A DNA stretch of 60,450 bases, taken from contig CAYTSW010000004.1 of NCBI GenBank assembly GCA_964440605.1, forward strand, positions 1 through 60,450, in the 5' to 3' direction. The DNA comes from CAYTSW01 sp964440605 (lineage in GTDB: Bacteria; Planctomycetota; Phycisphaerae; Phycisphaerales; UBA1924). Of the stretch, positions 8,740 through 17,693 are shown piece after piece. The notes beneath the pieces are model-generated. The model did no database searches. It saw only the letters and a program-made list of their open reading frames with translations, and was not told the DNA's origin. The first letter of the stretch is position 1; the number at the start of each line of letters is the position of its first letter. The translations under genes and the position numbers were made by a program.

Positions 8740-9576
8740 TCAACCGCCGGCGACAGGCGCGACGACCGGGATGCTCTCACGCTCGGACACAACCACGCCG
8801 CCCGGCTGCTCGACCGTGATCGCGAACAGAGTCGGGTCGAACACCTTGAGCTTGGCGTTGATGGGCACAACTTGCTCGCCCTCGGACGCCAGAATGTCGA
8901 AGACGCCGCCATCGACGGGCGTGGCCTCCGGACGCTCGGAGTCGAAGATCCAGAGCTGATACTGCTGCTCGTCGGGGTCGTTGGCGGGCAAGCCGTCGAA
9001 GGTCATGTAGCCCTCCTGACGGGACGGGCTCCAGAAGACGCGACCCGAGACCTCTCCCGGCGCCTGGGGCCCGGGAGACCATGCGATCTCGACGATGTCG
9101 ACTTCCTCGCTCTGCATTGCGGCCAGTCGCTCGGCCGGTGAGAACACCTCGGCGGGGCGGTTTACGCTGGCGATGATGAACGCCACCGCGAGGCATGCCG
9201 CGGCAGCGAGCCAGCCCAGCACACCGAGCACCCCCGAGTTCCCGCTCAGCTTCGCCTCGACCTCGCTCGCAACGTCGCCCGAGGCCAGCGTCAGCGGGGC
9301 ATTGTTCGACGTATCCGAAGAGGCGTTGATTTCGTCGACGATACGCTGCCGCAGGGCGGAGGGCATGGGTCCGGCCGACGGCGTCAGCAACGCGGCCTGC
9401 GCGACCGCCTCGTCCATGCACGACTCGTTGACGCCGGGATATTCGGCGAGCAGGCGGTCCAACTCGGCGCGCTCGGCATCTTCGATCTGGCCCAGCGAGC
9501 GGTCGGCGAGGAGTTCGAGCACGTGCTCGTCCACTCCGTTGCCCCCACCGTTGCTGGTGATGCTCAGCGAACTCAT
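8740..9576 (-). CDS. rskA: Anti-sigma-K factor RskA-like
   Basis: Membrane anti-sigma factor of 278 aa. The cytoplasmic N-terminal helical part (residues 1-110) contains the start of a typical anti-sigma domain (ELLADRSLGQIEDAERAELDRLL). One transmembrane helix lies at about 115-137, then an extracytoplasmic C-terminal RskA domain (about 150-270) with the pattern WSP...G.V.W....QEGYMTF.GLP.......YQLWIFD. The start ATG overlaps the TGA of the sigma gene (ATGA, 9573-9576), so the pair is translationally coupled. No zinc-binding HxxxCxxC motif is present, as expected for RskA proteins. In the family, membrane proteolysis releases the sigma factor. Confidence 0.88.
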   Translation of the reverse strand: MSSLSITSNGGGNGVDEHVLELLADRSLGQIEDAERAELDRLLAEYPGVNESCMDEAVAQAALLTPSAGPMPSALRQRIVDEINASSDTSNNAPLTLASGDVASEVEAKLSGNSGVLGVLGWLAAAACLAVAFIIASVNRPAEVFSPAERLAAMQSEEVDIVEIAWSPGPQAPGEVSGRVFWSPSRQEGYMTFDGLPANDPDEQQYQLWIFDSERPEATPVDGGVFDILASEGEQVVPINAKLKVFDPTLFAITVEQPGGVVVSERESIPVVAPVAGG

Positions 9577-10202
9577 GAGATCACCTCGCGATTCTGCGAG
9601 TTCTTGCGGGTCCGCGCCTGATCCAGCAGGCCTCGGAGTCTAATCATGCCCCGGCGGGCATGGGTCTTGACGGTGCCGAGAGGCATCTGTGTGGCTCTCG
9701 CGATGCGGTCGTGCGAGAGACCATGGAAGATCGAAAGTTGCAGCACGCGTTGCTGCTCGTCGGAAAGACCCTCCATCGCCTCACGCGCGTCGTCCGCCAA
9801 CTCGGCGTCCGCGGCGTCCAGAGGGACTCGGGTGGCGTCCGGCTCCGCTTCCTCCACGATCCCCACCTCGTCGGGCCGACGGCCCGCCTTGCGACGCCGA
9901 TCGATCAACCGCCTGCGGGCGATCATCGCGACGAACGTCGCCTCTGCCGCCACCGAGGGGTCGTACCGCGAGGCGCTCTTCCAGATGTCGAGGAAGATTT
10001 CCTGAGCGGCGTCTTCGGCGTCAGATTCGGTCGACGACAGCTTGCGAGCCAGCGACCAGACCAGGCCGCCGAATCGATCCAGCAACTCATCAGCGGCGCC
10101 CGATTCGCCTCGCCCAACGCGTTCCAAAAGGGGGGGTGCCCCTTCGGCTGCCGAGCGGCGTGGCGACGAATCGCCTCTAGCACGATCTCCCGTGTCATTC
10201 AT
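9573..10202 (-). CDS. sigK: RNA polymerase sigma factor, SigK-like
   Basis: Group 4 sigma factor of 209 aa with the chosen start MNDTGD at 10202; an in-frame start 17 codons upstream at 10253 is possible. Region 2 is clear (RFGGLVWSLARKL, DAEDAAQEIFLDIWKSASRYDP, FVAMIARRRLIDRRRK) and region 4 shows MEGLSDEQQRVLQLSIFHG then LSHDRIARATQMPLGTVKTHARRGM. It overlaps the RskA-like anti-sigma gene downstream. A fasciclin-domain gene lies 285 bp upstream on the same strand; the same three families sit together in the mycobacterial sigK locus, where SigK drives mpt70 and mpt83. Regulation of the fasciclin gene by this factor is inference. Confidence 0.9.
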   Translation of the reverse strand: MNDTGDRARGDSSPRRSAAEGAPPLLERVGRGESGAADELLDRFGGLVWSLARKLSSTESDAEDAAQEIFLDIWKSASRYDPSVAAEATFVAMIARRRLIDRRRKAGRRPDEVGIVEEAEPDATRVPLDAADAELADDAREAMEGLSDEQQRVLQLSIFHGLSHDRIARATQMPLGTVKTHARRGMIRLRGLLDQARTRKNSQNREVIS

Positions 10203-10389
10203 GAAGGGCAGTCTAGCCCCTTGGAGTCGGATTGAGGTGGTGAGAGTGGCCATGGAGACGTCGGTTCTTTGTCGGTCGATATCGGTTTCGATCGCTCCGT
10301 GAGGCCCGATTCATCTCCCGCGAGACGGACTGTCTCGCCGGAAGGCTTGCTGACGTATCGAAGGGCCCATAGAGACCGCCCCAACAGAA

Positions 10390-10416
10390 GACCCTCGTCG
10401 CCCGGACACGAGGGTC
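10390..10416 (-). terminator. Hairpin downstream of the fasciclin gene
   Basis: Perfect 9-bp inverted repeat (GACCCTCGT ... ACGAGGGTC) with a 9-nt loop, about 70 bp past the stop of the minus-strand fasciclin gene. On that strand it is followed by TTCTGTT rather than a clean T run, so it is a weak terminator candidate. Confidence 0.4.
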
Positions 10417-10487
10417 CAGGCGACGCGGGTTTCGGCAGCAGCGGCCGCGAGTCACGCGACCGCGGGTGTGGACGGAGTTCCGTTCGG

Positions 10488-11465
10488 TCAGTTGGGGATG
10501 AGCACGCCGTCGATGACGTGGATCACGCCGTTGGAGGCCTCGATATCGGTCTTGACGACCTGAGCGTCGTCGATGGTGACGCGGCCGTCGCGGACGCGCA
10601 CCGAGACGTCGGTGCCTTGCACCGTCGAGGCCTTGTCGAGCTTCACGACCTGGTCCGCGTAGACGCGCCCGGGAACGACGTGGTAGGTGAGGATCGCGGT
10701 GAGCTGTTCGCGATTCGCGGGCTTGAGCAGCTCGCGGATGGTCTTATCGCCGAGCGCGGCGAACGCCTCGTCGGTCGGCGCGAAGACGGTGAAGGGACCT
10801 TCGCCCATCAGCGTCGACTTCAGACCAGCCGCATCAACGGCGGCGAGCAGCGTCTTGAACTGCTTGGCTTCCTTCGCGACCGCGGGAATCGTCTTCTCGA
10901 CGGGAAGGATGACCGAGTCGATCACGTGAATGACGCCGTTGGAAGCCTCGATGTCCGTCATGACGACCTTGGCCTTGTCAATCATCACGGAGCCGTTCTT
11001 GACTTTGATATCGACGCGCTGGCTGTTGAGCGTAGTGGCATTGTCGAGGCCGACCACGTCGGCAGCCATCACTTCGCCACTGACGACGTGATACTTGAGG
11101 ATGGAGACGAGGCGATCCTTGTTCTCCGGCTTAAGGAGGTCTTCCAGCACGTGGCTGGGCAGCTTGGCGAAGGCCTCATCGGTCGGCGCGAAGACGGTGA
11201 AGGGGCCGTCGCCCTTGAGCGCGCCGATCAGATCAGCGGCGTCGAGAGCCTTGGCGAGCGTGTTGAAGCTGCCCGCGGCGACGGCGGTCTCAACGATGTC
11301 ACGCGAGGAGTTGGCCGCGACCGGCTGGACGTGAGCAGCGGGTGCTTCAGCGACCGTCGAGCCGTCGCCCGAGGAGGACGAGCAGCACGAGCCCCCGGCA
11401 AGGGCGGGAAGCGAGGAGAACGCAAGCAGGGACGCAGCGATACCGCACGGGATGACCAGATTCAT
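10488..11465 (-). CDS. Secreted protein with two fasciclin (FAS1) domains
   Basis: Exported protein of 325 aa with a Sec signal peptide (residues 1-23, ending ALA-G) and a Cys/Ser-rich stretch after it (GGSCCSSSSGDGS). Two FAS1 domains follow, about 55-190 and 195-325; each has the same blocks: FNTLAKALDAADL or FKTLLAAVDAAGL, then GPFTVFAPTDEAF, L...YHVV, and ASNGVIHVID near the end. FAS1 domains mediate adhesion or surface interactions. A good ribosome-binding site (AAGGAG, 6 nt from ATG) supports the start. It lies upstream of a SigK/RskA-like pair on the same strand, matching the mycobacterial arrangement around mpt70. Confidence 0.93.
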   Translation of the reverse strand: MNLVIPCGIAASLLAFSSLPALAGGSCCSSSSGDGSTVAEAPAAHVQPVAANSSRDIVETAVAAGSFNTLAKALDAADLIGALKGDGPFTVFAPTDEAFAKLPSHVLEDLLKPENKDRLVSILKYHVVSGEVMAADVVGLDNATTLNSQRVDIKVKNGSVMIDKAKVVMTDIEASNGVIHVIDSVILPVEKTIPAVAKEAKQFKTLLAAVDAAGLKSTLMGEGPFTVFAPTDEAFAALGDKTIRELLKPANREQLTAILTYHVVPGRVYADQVVKLDKASTVQGTDVSVRVRDGRVTIDDAQVVKTDIEASNGVIHVIDGVLIPN

Positions 11466-11568
11466 AAGTGGCTCCTTTTAAGCTCTGAGAACACACTGTC
11501 GAGTTTTGCGGGACGGTCCAACGCGGACAGGAGATCCCGCCGAGATGCGTCTGTCTTCGCAGTCCCCA

Positions 11569-11582
11569 CGAATCCAGATTCG
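11569..11582. promoter_or_regulatory. Perfect palindrome in the divergent fasciclin / histidine kinase region
   Basis: CGAATC-CA-GATTCG, an exact inverted repeat with 6-bp arms, lies about 104 bp upstream of the fasciclin start and 129 bp upstream of the kinase start. It could be a binding site for a dimeric regulator such as the FixJ-like protein encoded next door. Function is inference from position and symmetry only. Confidence 0.3.
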
Positions 11583-11710
11583 ATCGCCCGCCGGAGCAAT
11601 CCGCCGGGGAATGCCGATGTAGGGGTTACACTGAAAGGTACGAGGAGGCCCCTTCGGGCCGATCCTGAAGCCCACCCGCCCCGACGGGCAGGAAGAGCGG
11701 AAAGCAACAA

Positions 11711-12955
11711 ATGTCAGGCGCATCCTCGAACTCGGCCCGGATTTCGACCCGTGATCGGGTCACGCGTGCCGTTACCAGCGGTGATGTCTCGCTTCAGAGC
11801 GTCATTGATGCGATGCCCGCTCATCTCGCGGTGCTCAACGAGCGCGGGGAGATCCTGCTGGTCAACAAGCGTTGGACCGACTTTGCGACCGAGAACGGGG
11901 GCGACCCGTCGCTGATCGGTCCCGGGGTGAACTACCTGAAGATCTGCGACGCCGCGGCGGACGGCGACGCAGACGAGGCCGGGGCGGTCGCCGAGGGCAT
12001 CCGGTCGGTCGTCGGTGGCGAGCGTGACTCGTTTTACATCCAATATCCGTGCCACAGCCCGACGGAGAAGCGCTGGTTTCAGGTGCGCGTCTCGCGTTGT
12101 CCGGGCGAAGGTCCGGCGCGGGTCGTCGTGACCCACGAGTCCATCACGGAGGCCCGTCTGACGGAGCAGGAGATCCGCAAGCACCAGGCGGAGCTGGCAC
12201 ACCTGCTGCGCGTGTCGACCGTAAGCGAGATGGCGGCGGGCCTGGCGCACGAGCTCAACCAGCCGCTCGCCTCGATCGCGAACTTCGCCTCGGGGTGTCG
12301 GCGTCGGCTGGAGACCGGCGCACTCGACGCCAAAGTGATGACACAGGCGCTGGACGAGATCGCCGAGCAGGCCCACCGGGCGGGCGAGATCATCCGCCGG
12401 GTGCGACACTTCCTGCGCAAGGGCGAGGTGCTCAAGGAGAGCATCGACGTCGCTCAACTCGTGGACGACGCCGTCGCCCTCATGGCAGCCGAGCTGCGGG
12501 AGCACGACATCACACTCACATCGTCGGTGAGCGATGATGTGCCCATCGTTCTTGCCGACGGCATCCAGATCCAGCAGGTCGTGATGAATCTGGTTCGCAA
12601 CGCGGTCGAGGCGATCCGCGACCACAACCCACCGGGCGATCCGCGCCGGGTCGAGCTTCGCGTCCGCCCCACCGACCCGGGCATGGTCCGCGTCGACGTT
12701 GTGGACTCGGGACCCGGCGCCTCGGGCGACGCGGCCGTCAAACTCTTCGACCCCTTCTTCACGACCAAGGACGCAGGCATGGGCATCGGGCTCAGTCTGT
12801 GCCGCTCCATCATCGATGCGCACGGCGGCGAGATCTGGGCGCGTCCCAACCGCGACCGCGGCATGAACTTCACCTTCACCCTGCCCATCACTGAACCATC
12901 GAGCGACTCATCCTCGGCTAACTCATCCTCATCCAAACAGGGAGCAGACTCGTGA
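11711..12955 (+). CDS. PAS-domain sensor histidine kinase (FixL/TodS-like)
   Basis: Soluble sensor kinase of 414 aa. A PAS domain (about 25-150: SVIDAMPAHLAVLNERGEI, NKRWTDFA, WFQVRVSR) is followed by an H-box with phospho-acceptor His180 (AAGLAHELNQPLASI), typical of the FixL/DctB class, and an HATPase domain with N box (MNLVRNAVEAI), G1 (VVDSGPG), F (LFDPFFTTK) and G2 (GMGIGLSLCRSII). No transmembrane helix is evident, so the signal is probably cytoplasmic. Its TGA overlaps the GTG start of the response regulator (GTGA at 12952-12955). No heme-ligand pattern can be asserted, so oxygen sensing is not claimed. Confidence 0.92.
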   Translation: MSGASSNSARISTRDRVTRAVTSGDVSLQSVIDAMPAHLAVLNERGEILLVNKRWTDFATENGGDPSLIGPGVNYLKICDAAADGDADEAGAVAEGIRSVVGGERDSFYIQYPCHSPTEKRWFQVRVSRCPGEGPARVVVTHESITEARLTEQEIRKHQAELAHLLRVSTVSEMAAGLAHELNQPLASIANFASGCRRRLETGALDAKVMTQALDEIAEQAHRAGEIIRRVRHFLRKGEVLKESIDVAQLVDDAVALMAAELREHDITLTSSVSDDVPIVLADGIQIQQVVMNLVRNAVEAIRDHNPPGDPRRVELRVRPTDPGMVRVDVVDSGPGASGDAAVKLFDPFFTTKDAGMGIGLSLCRSIIDAHGGEIWARPNRDRGMNFTFTLPITEPSSDSSSANSSSSKQGADS

Positions 12956-13581
12956 ACACCAGCCCCTCCGGCAGCCCCCGGCCCGTCGTGCATGTCATCG
13001 ACGACGACCCGTCGCTGCGCAAATCGATCGAGTTTCTTGCCGAGTCCGTCGGGCTTCAGACCCAGACCTTCGAGTCATCGCAGGCGTTCCTCGATCGCGC
13101 GGATCCGAACACGCCGGGCTGCATCCTTCTCGACGTGCGCATGCCCGGGATGAGCGGGCTCGATCTGCTGGACCTGATCCGACAGAAGGGGTTCGTGCAC
13201 CCGGTCATTATCATCACCGGCCACGCTGACGTCCCGATGGCGGTCCGGGCGCTCAAGTCCGGCGCGACCGAGTTTATCGAGAAGCCCTTCAACGATCAGG
13301 ACCTGATCGACCGCGTGCAGCAGGCGATCGACGACGACGCAGAGAACCGCAACTCGCTCGAAGACCGCACGTCCATCAAGGCGCGCGTCCGTACGCTCAC
13401 GCCCCGGGAAGCCGAGGTCATGGAGCTCGTCGTTGAAGGCAACGCCAACAAGCAGATCGCGGCGATGCTCGGCCTCTCGGAAAAGACGATCGAGGTGCAC
13501 CGCTCGCGCGTGATGCGGAAGATGGAGGCCGCCAACGCGGCCGACCTGATCCGCATGGTGCTCGAGTCTCGGCAGGTGTGA
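12952..13581 (+). CDS. FixJ-family response regulator
   Basis: DNA-binding regulator of 209 aa, translated from a GTG that overlaps the kinase stop. The receiver domain (about 12-130) has the acidic pair DDD near residue 17-19, phospho-acceptor Asp61 (ILLDVRMPGMSGLDLL), the T of IIITGHADVPMAV and Lys of FIEKPFNDQDL, a sequence pattern typical of FixJ/NtrC-like receivers. A LuxR-type helix-turn-helix occupies about 142-205 (LTPREAEVMELVVEGNANKQIAAMLGLSEKTIEVHRSRVMRKM, read in pieces). It is the cognate partner of the adjacent kinase. Targets are unknown; the divergent fasciclin gene and the palindrome at 11569 are candidates. Confidence 0.93.
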   Translation: MNTSPSGSPRPVVHVIDDDPSLRKSIEFLAESVGLQTQTFESSQAFLDRADPNTPGCILLDVRMPGMSGLDLLDLIRQKGFVHPVIIITGHADVPMAVRALKSGATEFIEKPFNDQDLIDRVQQAIDDDAENRNSLEDRTSIKARVRTLTPREAEVMELVVEGNANKQIAAMLGLSEKTIEVHRSRVMRKMEAANAADLIRMVLESRQV

Positions 13582-13685
13582 AGCCCGTCCGAGAACCGTC
13601 GATCGCCCGTTCCGCGGGACCCGCGTTCGGGCTACGCTCAGTGTTAACGTGATTGTCCGCTCGCACACCCGACGGGAGCCACCCA

Positions 13686-14903
13686 ATGCCTCGTTCCGCC
13701 TCATCAGTGCTGCGTCTCACGCTGGCCGCCGCGGCAGCCGTCTTCACTCTGGGCACGCTGACGCTCTCGACAGGCGTGCGGCCCGCGCAGGCCGCATCGG
13801 GCGATGCGCGAGAACGTGTGGCGTTCGTGGATAACACGATCGCTCCGGACGAGCGAGCGGTTCTCGAGTCGCTCACCGGCTTTGCGCCGCCCGAGTTCGA
13901 TGGCCATGTGCGCTGGCTCAGCGAAGAGCGGCCGACGTTCGAGTCGCTGCGTGGCAAGGTGGTGGTGATCCAGTCGTGGTCGATGGCCGACCGCGTCAGC
14001 CGCGGCGCCCTCCGCCGCGCCCGCGCGCTGCTTGGTGCGTTTGATGCGGAGGACGTGCAGCTCATCACGCTTCACACGCCGGAAGACCACGAAGACGCGA
14101 TGCGCCGCCTCGACAACGCCCGCTCGTTCCCCGAGCCCAGCGCTATCGACACAAGGGGAGCCTGGAGCGACGAGATGGGGCTGTGGAAGGAGCCGCGGGC
14201 CATCGTGATCGACCGCGACGGCGTCATCCGCTACGCCGGGGTGTCTGTCATCGGTTTGCGCGACGCCGTCAAGCAGCTTGTCGCCGAGCGGCACGATCCG
14301 ATCACGTCGCGAGAAGCCGAGCCGCTCCCGCCGCGCGCTGAGCGTGACATCGAGGAGCCCAAGCCAGGCGCTCGCCCGATCGCCGATGGCGGCTTTCCGC
14401 CACACAACCGCGGCCTCACCGCCCGGGACCTCCAGGGCCAGCGCGGGCCTTCGCTCGAAGTCGGCGAATACATCATCGGCAGTACGCCCAACACCGACGG
14501 CAAAGTGCTGATGATCGAGTTCTGGGCCACGTGGTGCGGCCCGTGTATCGCCGGCATCCCGCACCTCAACGAGCTGCAACGAGCGTTCGAGGATGATCTG
14601 GTCATCGTCGGGATCTCCGACGAGGCCGCGGGCACCGTCCGACAGGCCATCCGCCGACGAAACCTCGACTTCGACTACCACGTCGCGGTTGATCAGCAAC
14701 GCCGCGCCATCAACACGACCGCCACCCGTGGCATCCCGCATTGCGTCGTCATGTCCTCCGACGGCGTCGTCCGCTGGCAGGGCCACCCGGGCAGTCTCGA
14801 CGAAGACACCATGCGACAGATCGTCAACGCCAACCGCGCGCTGAACGGCGGCGGCGAGAGGGCTGGCGAAAAGCGCTGGGTGACGGACGACGCGGGCGAG
14901 TGA
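13686..14903 (+). CDS. TlpA-like protein with tandem thioredoxin folds
   Basis: Exported protein of 405 aa with a signal peptide (about 1-37, ending AQAAS). Two thioredoxin-like domains are suggested. The first (about 60-210) has the beta strand GKVVVIQSWSMADRVS, where the usual WCxxC is replaced by WSMAD, so it should be redox-inactive. The second (about 240-400) keeps the active site WCGPC (Cys284, Cys287) in IEFWATWCGPC plus the cis-Pro region (TRGIPHCVVM). This fits an extracytoplasmic thiol reductase or disulfide exchanger. The start has a GGGAG ribosome-binding site. It converges on mraY. No cytochrome maturation genes are nearby, so the substrate is unknown. Confidence 0.85.
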   Translation: MPRSASSVLRLTLAAAAAVFTLGTLTLSTGVRPAQAASGDARERVAFVDNTIAPDERAVLESLTGFAPPEFDGHVRWLSEERPTFESLRGKVVVIQSWSMADRVSRGALRRARALLGAFDAEDVQLITLHTPEDHEDAMRRLDNARSFPEPSAIDTRGAWSDEMGLWKEPRAIVIDRDGVIRYAGVSVIGLRDAVKQLVAERHDPITSREAEPLPPRAERDIEEPKPGARPIADGGFPPHNRGLTARDLQGQRGPSLEVGEYIIGSTPNTDGKVLMIEFWATWCGPCIAGIPHLNELQRAFEDDLVIVGISDEAAGTVRQAIRRRNLDFDYHVAVDQQRRAINTTATRGIPHCVVMSSDGVVRWQGHPGSLDEDTMRQIVNANRALNGGGERAGEKRWVTDDAGE

Positions 14904-14927
14904 ACCGCCGGGGCGCAAACGGGCGTC

Positions 14928-16255
14928 TCATCGCAGCTTGATGGAAGCCAGCCCCACTGCGACCAGCAGGATCGACACGAGCCAGAATCGGGCGACGATC
15001 TTCTGCTCGGGCCAGCCGCCCATGCGCAGGTGCCAGTGGTAGGGGGAGCAGCGGAAGATGCGCTTGCCGCCGGTGCTCTTGTAGTAGGCGACCTGCATCA
15101 TGACGCTGGCGATCTCGATGACGAAGACGCCGCACATGATCAGCACGACGACTTCCTGCCGGACCACGACGGCGAGGAAGCCCAGCAGCCCGCCGAGGCA
15201 GAGCGACCCGGTGTCGCCCATGAAGACCGAGGCGGGCGAGCAGTTGAACCAGAGGAAGCCGAGCACGGCGCCGACCATGGCGGCGGCGACCACCGCGAGT
15301 TCGCCGCTGGTCGCGACNNNNNNNNNNNNNNNNNNNNNNNNNNNNNNNNNNNNNNNNNNNNNNNNNNNNNNNNNNNNNNNNNNNNNNNNNNNNNNNNNNN
15401 NNNNNNNNNNNNNNNNNGCACGGCGCCGACCATGGCGGCGGCGACCACCGCGAGTTCGCCGCTGGTCGCGACGTAGGGCACGAGCAGGTCGCGAGCGAGC
15501 GTCTCGTCGCCCGCGATGAAGACGAGCACGAGCAGCCCCAGGCCCACCGCCGTGGTGACGCCGCCCGCCAGACCATCCATGCCGTCGGTAATGTTCACCG
15601 CGTTGGACATGCCGGCCATCATCAGCGTCATGAGGATGATGTACGCCGCCAGCGGGAGATGCCACACCGAGGGGTTGAGGGTGTACTCGGGCGGGACGAA
15701 GGTGCGTTGCAGCGGGAGGTTGACGGCGTGGGCGGTGGTCATCTCTCCCGGTGCCGCGAACCCGGCGCGGTACGCGAAGTAGCCCACGAGCAGGCCCACA
15801 CCGAGTTGGAAGACGAGCTTCTCCCAAGCGAAGAGGCCCTGTCGGCTCCCGTCACGCTGGGCGGCGGTGAGCTTGAGCCAGTCGTCGGCGCCGCCGATCG
15901 CGGCGTGCCAGACGAGCACGATCAGCCCGAGCTGGATGTAGCGGTTCTCGAGGTCGGCGAAGAGCAGAGTGGAGGCGAGCAGGGAGCCGGCGATCAGCAG
16001 GCCGCCCATTGTCGGCGTGTTGGCCTTGCTCGCCATCGCCTCGTTGAGCATCTCGACATCGAACTTCGCGGCGTCGCCGATCTTCTTCGAGCGCAGCCAG
16101 GCGATCACGCGCGGCCCGAAGCCGAGCACAAGCAGGAACGAGACGAACCCGGCGCAAAACGCGCGGAAGGCGAGCTGCTCGAAGACCATCACGTAGCGAA
16201 AGAGGCCCGCCCTCGTCAGCACGCCTTCGAGCAGGTTGAGCAGGGCGACGAGCAA
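14928..16255 (-). CDS. mraY: Phospho-N-acetylmuramoyl-pentapeptide transferase (split by an N gap)
   Basis: Membrane enzyme that makes lipid I from UDP-MurNAc-pentapeptide and undecaprenyl phosphate. Conserved blocks are visible: KANTPTMGG, NAVNITDGMDGLAGG, and, after the gap, FLWFNCSPASVFMGDTGSL and the HHWHLR-like YHWHLRMGGW. The 100-N gap at 15318-15417 interrupts the frame, but 55 bp on each side are identical; removing the Ns and one copy gives an uninterrupted 390-aa protein. The start is TTG at 16255, supported by GGGAGG about 9 nt upstream and by alignment with the MLVWL-type MraY N-terminus. It follows murF, whose stop lies 4 bp before. Confidence 0.95.
15263..15472. other. Assembly gap (100 N) with identical 55-bp flanks
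   Basis: Ns occupy 15318-15417. The 55 bases before the gap (15263-15317) are identical to the 55 bases after it (15418-15472). This is the mark of two contigs ending on the same k-mer and joined with a default gap, not a biological repeat. Collapsing it restores mraY in frame. Confidence 0.95.
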
Positions 16256-16259
16256 CGCT

Positions 16260-17693
16260 TCACCGCCTCCCTTCGCGCGCCGGCGTACGGACGTCCTCGG
16301 GCGCGCGCACCGCTTCGACCAGTCGGTCGAGCCCGACCGCGCGTGAGCCCTTCACCAGAACAGCGTCGCGCGGCTTGATCAGCGAGCGCACATGCGCGAT
16401 CGCGACATCGTCGAGGACCCGCACGGACGCCGAAGCCGCGACACCCGCGGCGAAGCGTTCGGCGAGCCGGCCGACGGTCACCAGCAGATCCGGCGGCGAC
16501 TGCGCGAGCAGCCGACCTACCTCGTCGTGCAACGCCTCGGCGTGATCGCCCAGCTCCATCATGTCGCCCAGCACGACGACGCGGCAGCGCTCGGGCGTCA
16601 GCTCCGTGAACGTCTCCAACGCGGCGCGCACCGACTCGGGGCTGGCGTTGTACGCGTCGTCGAAGAGTTCGACGCCGTGGGGCGTGGTCTCGTGCCGCAG
16701 GCGCATCGCGGGCGCCTCGACGCGGGACAGGCCCTCGGTGATCACCTTGTCGTTAAGGCCGAAGCGCCGGCCGACGGTGACGGCGATCGCGGCGTTCAGC
16801 GCGTTGTGCCGACCGATGAGCGGGCAGGCGAAGTCGGCGCGATCGTTCAGGCGGAAGCGCACGCCGTCGATGGATTGCTCCACGTCCGACACGCGCACAT
16901 CGGCGTCGGTCGCCATGCCCACGCGCACCACGTGCTCGAGCGGGCGCAGGTGCGAGGCCAGGCGGTCGGTGTCGGCCGGGACGATCGCGAGGCCCCCCGC
17001 ACGGATAAAGCGCAGCAGCGAGGCCTTCTCGTCGGCGATGGCCTGCTCCGAGCCCAGCGCCTCGATGTGCGCGCGCCCGAGCGACGTGATCACGCCGACG
17101 TCCGGCTCGGCCATGTCCGCCAAGGGGGCGATCTCGCCGCGGGCGTTCATACCGATCTCGCAGATAAGGAACTGATCGGTCGCGCGTGCGCCCAGGATGG
17201 TCAGCGGCACGCCGACATCGTTGTTGAAGCTCTTCACGCTCGCCGTGCCCCGCAAGCGCGAGCGCAGGACGGCTTCGGTGAGGCGTACGGTGGTCGTCTT
17301 GCCGTTGGACCCGGTGATGCCGACGACGCGTGTGCCCTCGAGCGAGCGTCGGTATGCCGAGGCGAGTCGGCCGAGGGCGCGCTTGGTGTCGCCCACACGC
17401 AGGATGCCCACGCCACGCTCCGTCGCCAGCGTGCGCAGGTCGCCGCCGATCGCGTGTTCGTCGTGCACGAGGGCGACGCCCGCGCCGCCGGTGATGGCCT
17501 GGCCGAGGTAGGCGTGGGCGTCGTGACGTTCGCCGACGAGGGCGACGAACATGGGCCGCTCGCGTGCCGAGGGGTCGTGCGTAGCGAGAGTTCTTGTGTC
17601 GGTGCGCACGCCGGCGATGGGCGTTTCACGCGGGGCGGTCAGCCAGGTCCCCGACACCGCGGACCGGATGCGAGCGGGCTCCCAGTCGATCAT
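16260..17693 (-). CDS. murF: UDP-MurNAc-tripeptide--D-Ala-D-Ala ligase
   Basis: Mur ligase that adds D-Ala-D-Ala to UDP-MurNAc-tripeptide, completing the cytoplasmic peptidoglycan precursor. The 477-aa protein has the ATP-binding motif GITGSNGKTTT (GSNGKT at 128-133), the central ICEIGMNARGEI block in which MurF carries its conserved EMG/IGM, a NALNAAIA motif, and DDAYNASPESVRAAL, specific for MurF. ATG at 17693 overlaps the murE stop (ATGA), which decides the start against an ATG 11 codons upstream. It sits between murE and mraY in a minus-strand operon. Confidence 0.95.
   Translation of the reverse strand: MIDWEPARIRSAVSGTWLTAPRETPIAGVRTDTRTLATHDPSARERPMFVALVGERHDAHAYLGQAITGGAGVALVHDEHAIGGDLRTLATERGVGILRVGDTKRALGRLASAYRRSLEGTRVVGITGSNGKTTTVRLTEAVLRSRLRGTASVKSFNNDVGVPLTILGARATDQFLICEIGMNARGEIAPLADMAEPDVGVITSLGRAHIEALGSEQAIADEKASLLRFIRAGGLAIVPADTDRLASHLRPLEHVVRVGMATDADVRVSDVEQSIDGVRFRLNDRADFACPLIGRHNALNAAIAVTVGRRFGLNDKVITEGLSRVEAPAMRLRHETTPHGVELFDDAYNASPESVRAALETFTELTPERCRVVVLGDMMELGDHAEALHDEVGRLLAQSPPDLLVTVGRLAERFAAGVAASASVRVLDDVAIAHVRSLIKPRDAVLVKGSRAVGLDRLVEAVRAPEDVRTPAREGRR

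Noticed and set aside
15263..15472. 55-bp direct repeat around the N gap as a biological repeat
   Set aside because: Copies end exactly at the gap edges and collapsing them restores mraY, so it is an assembly artefact.
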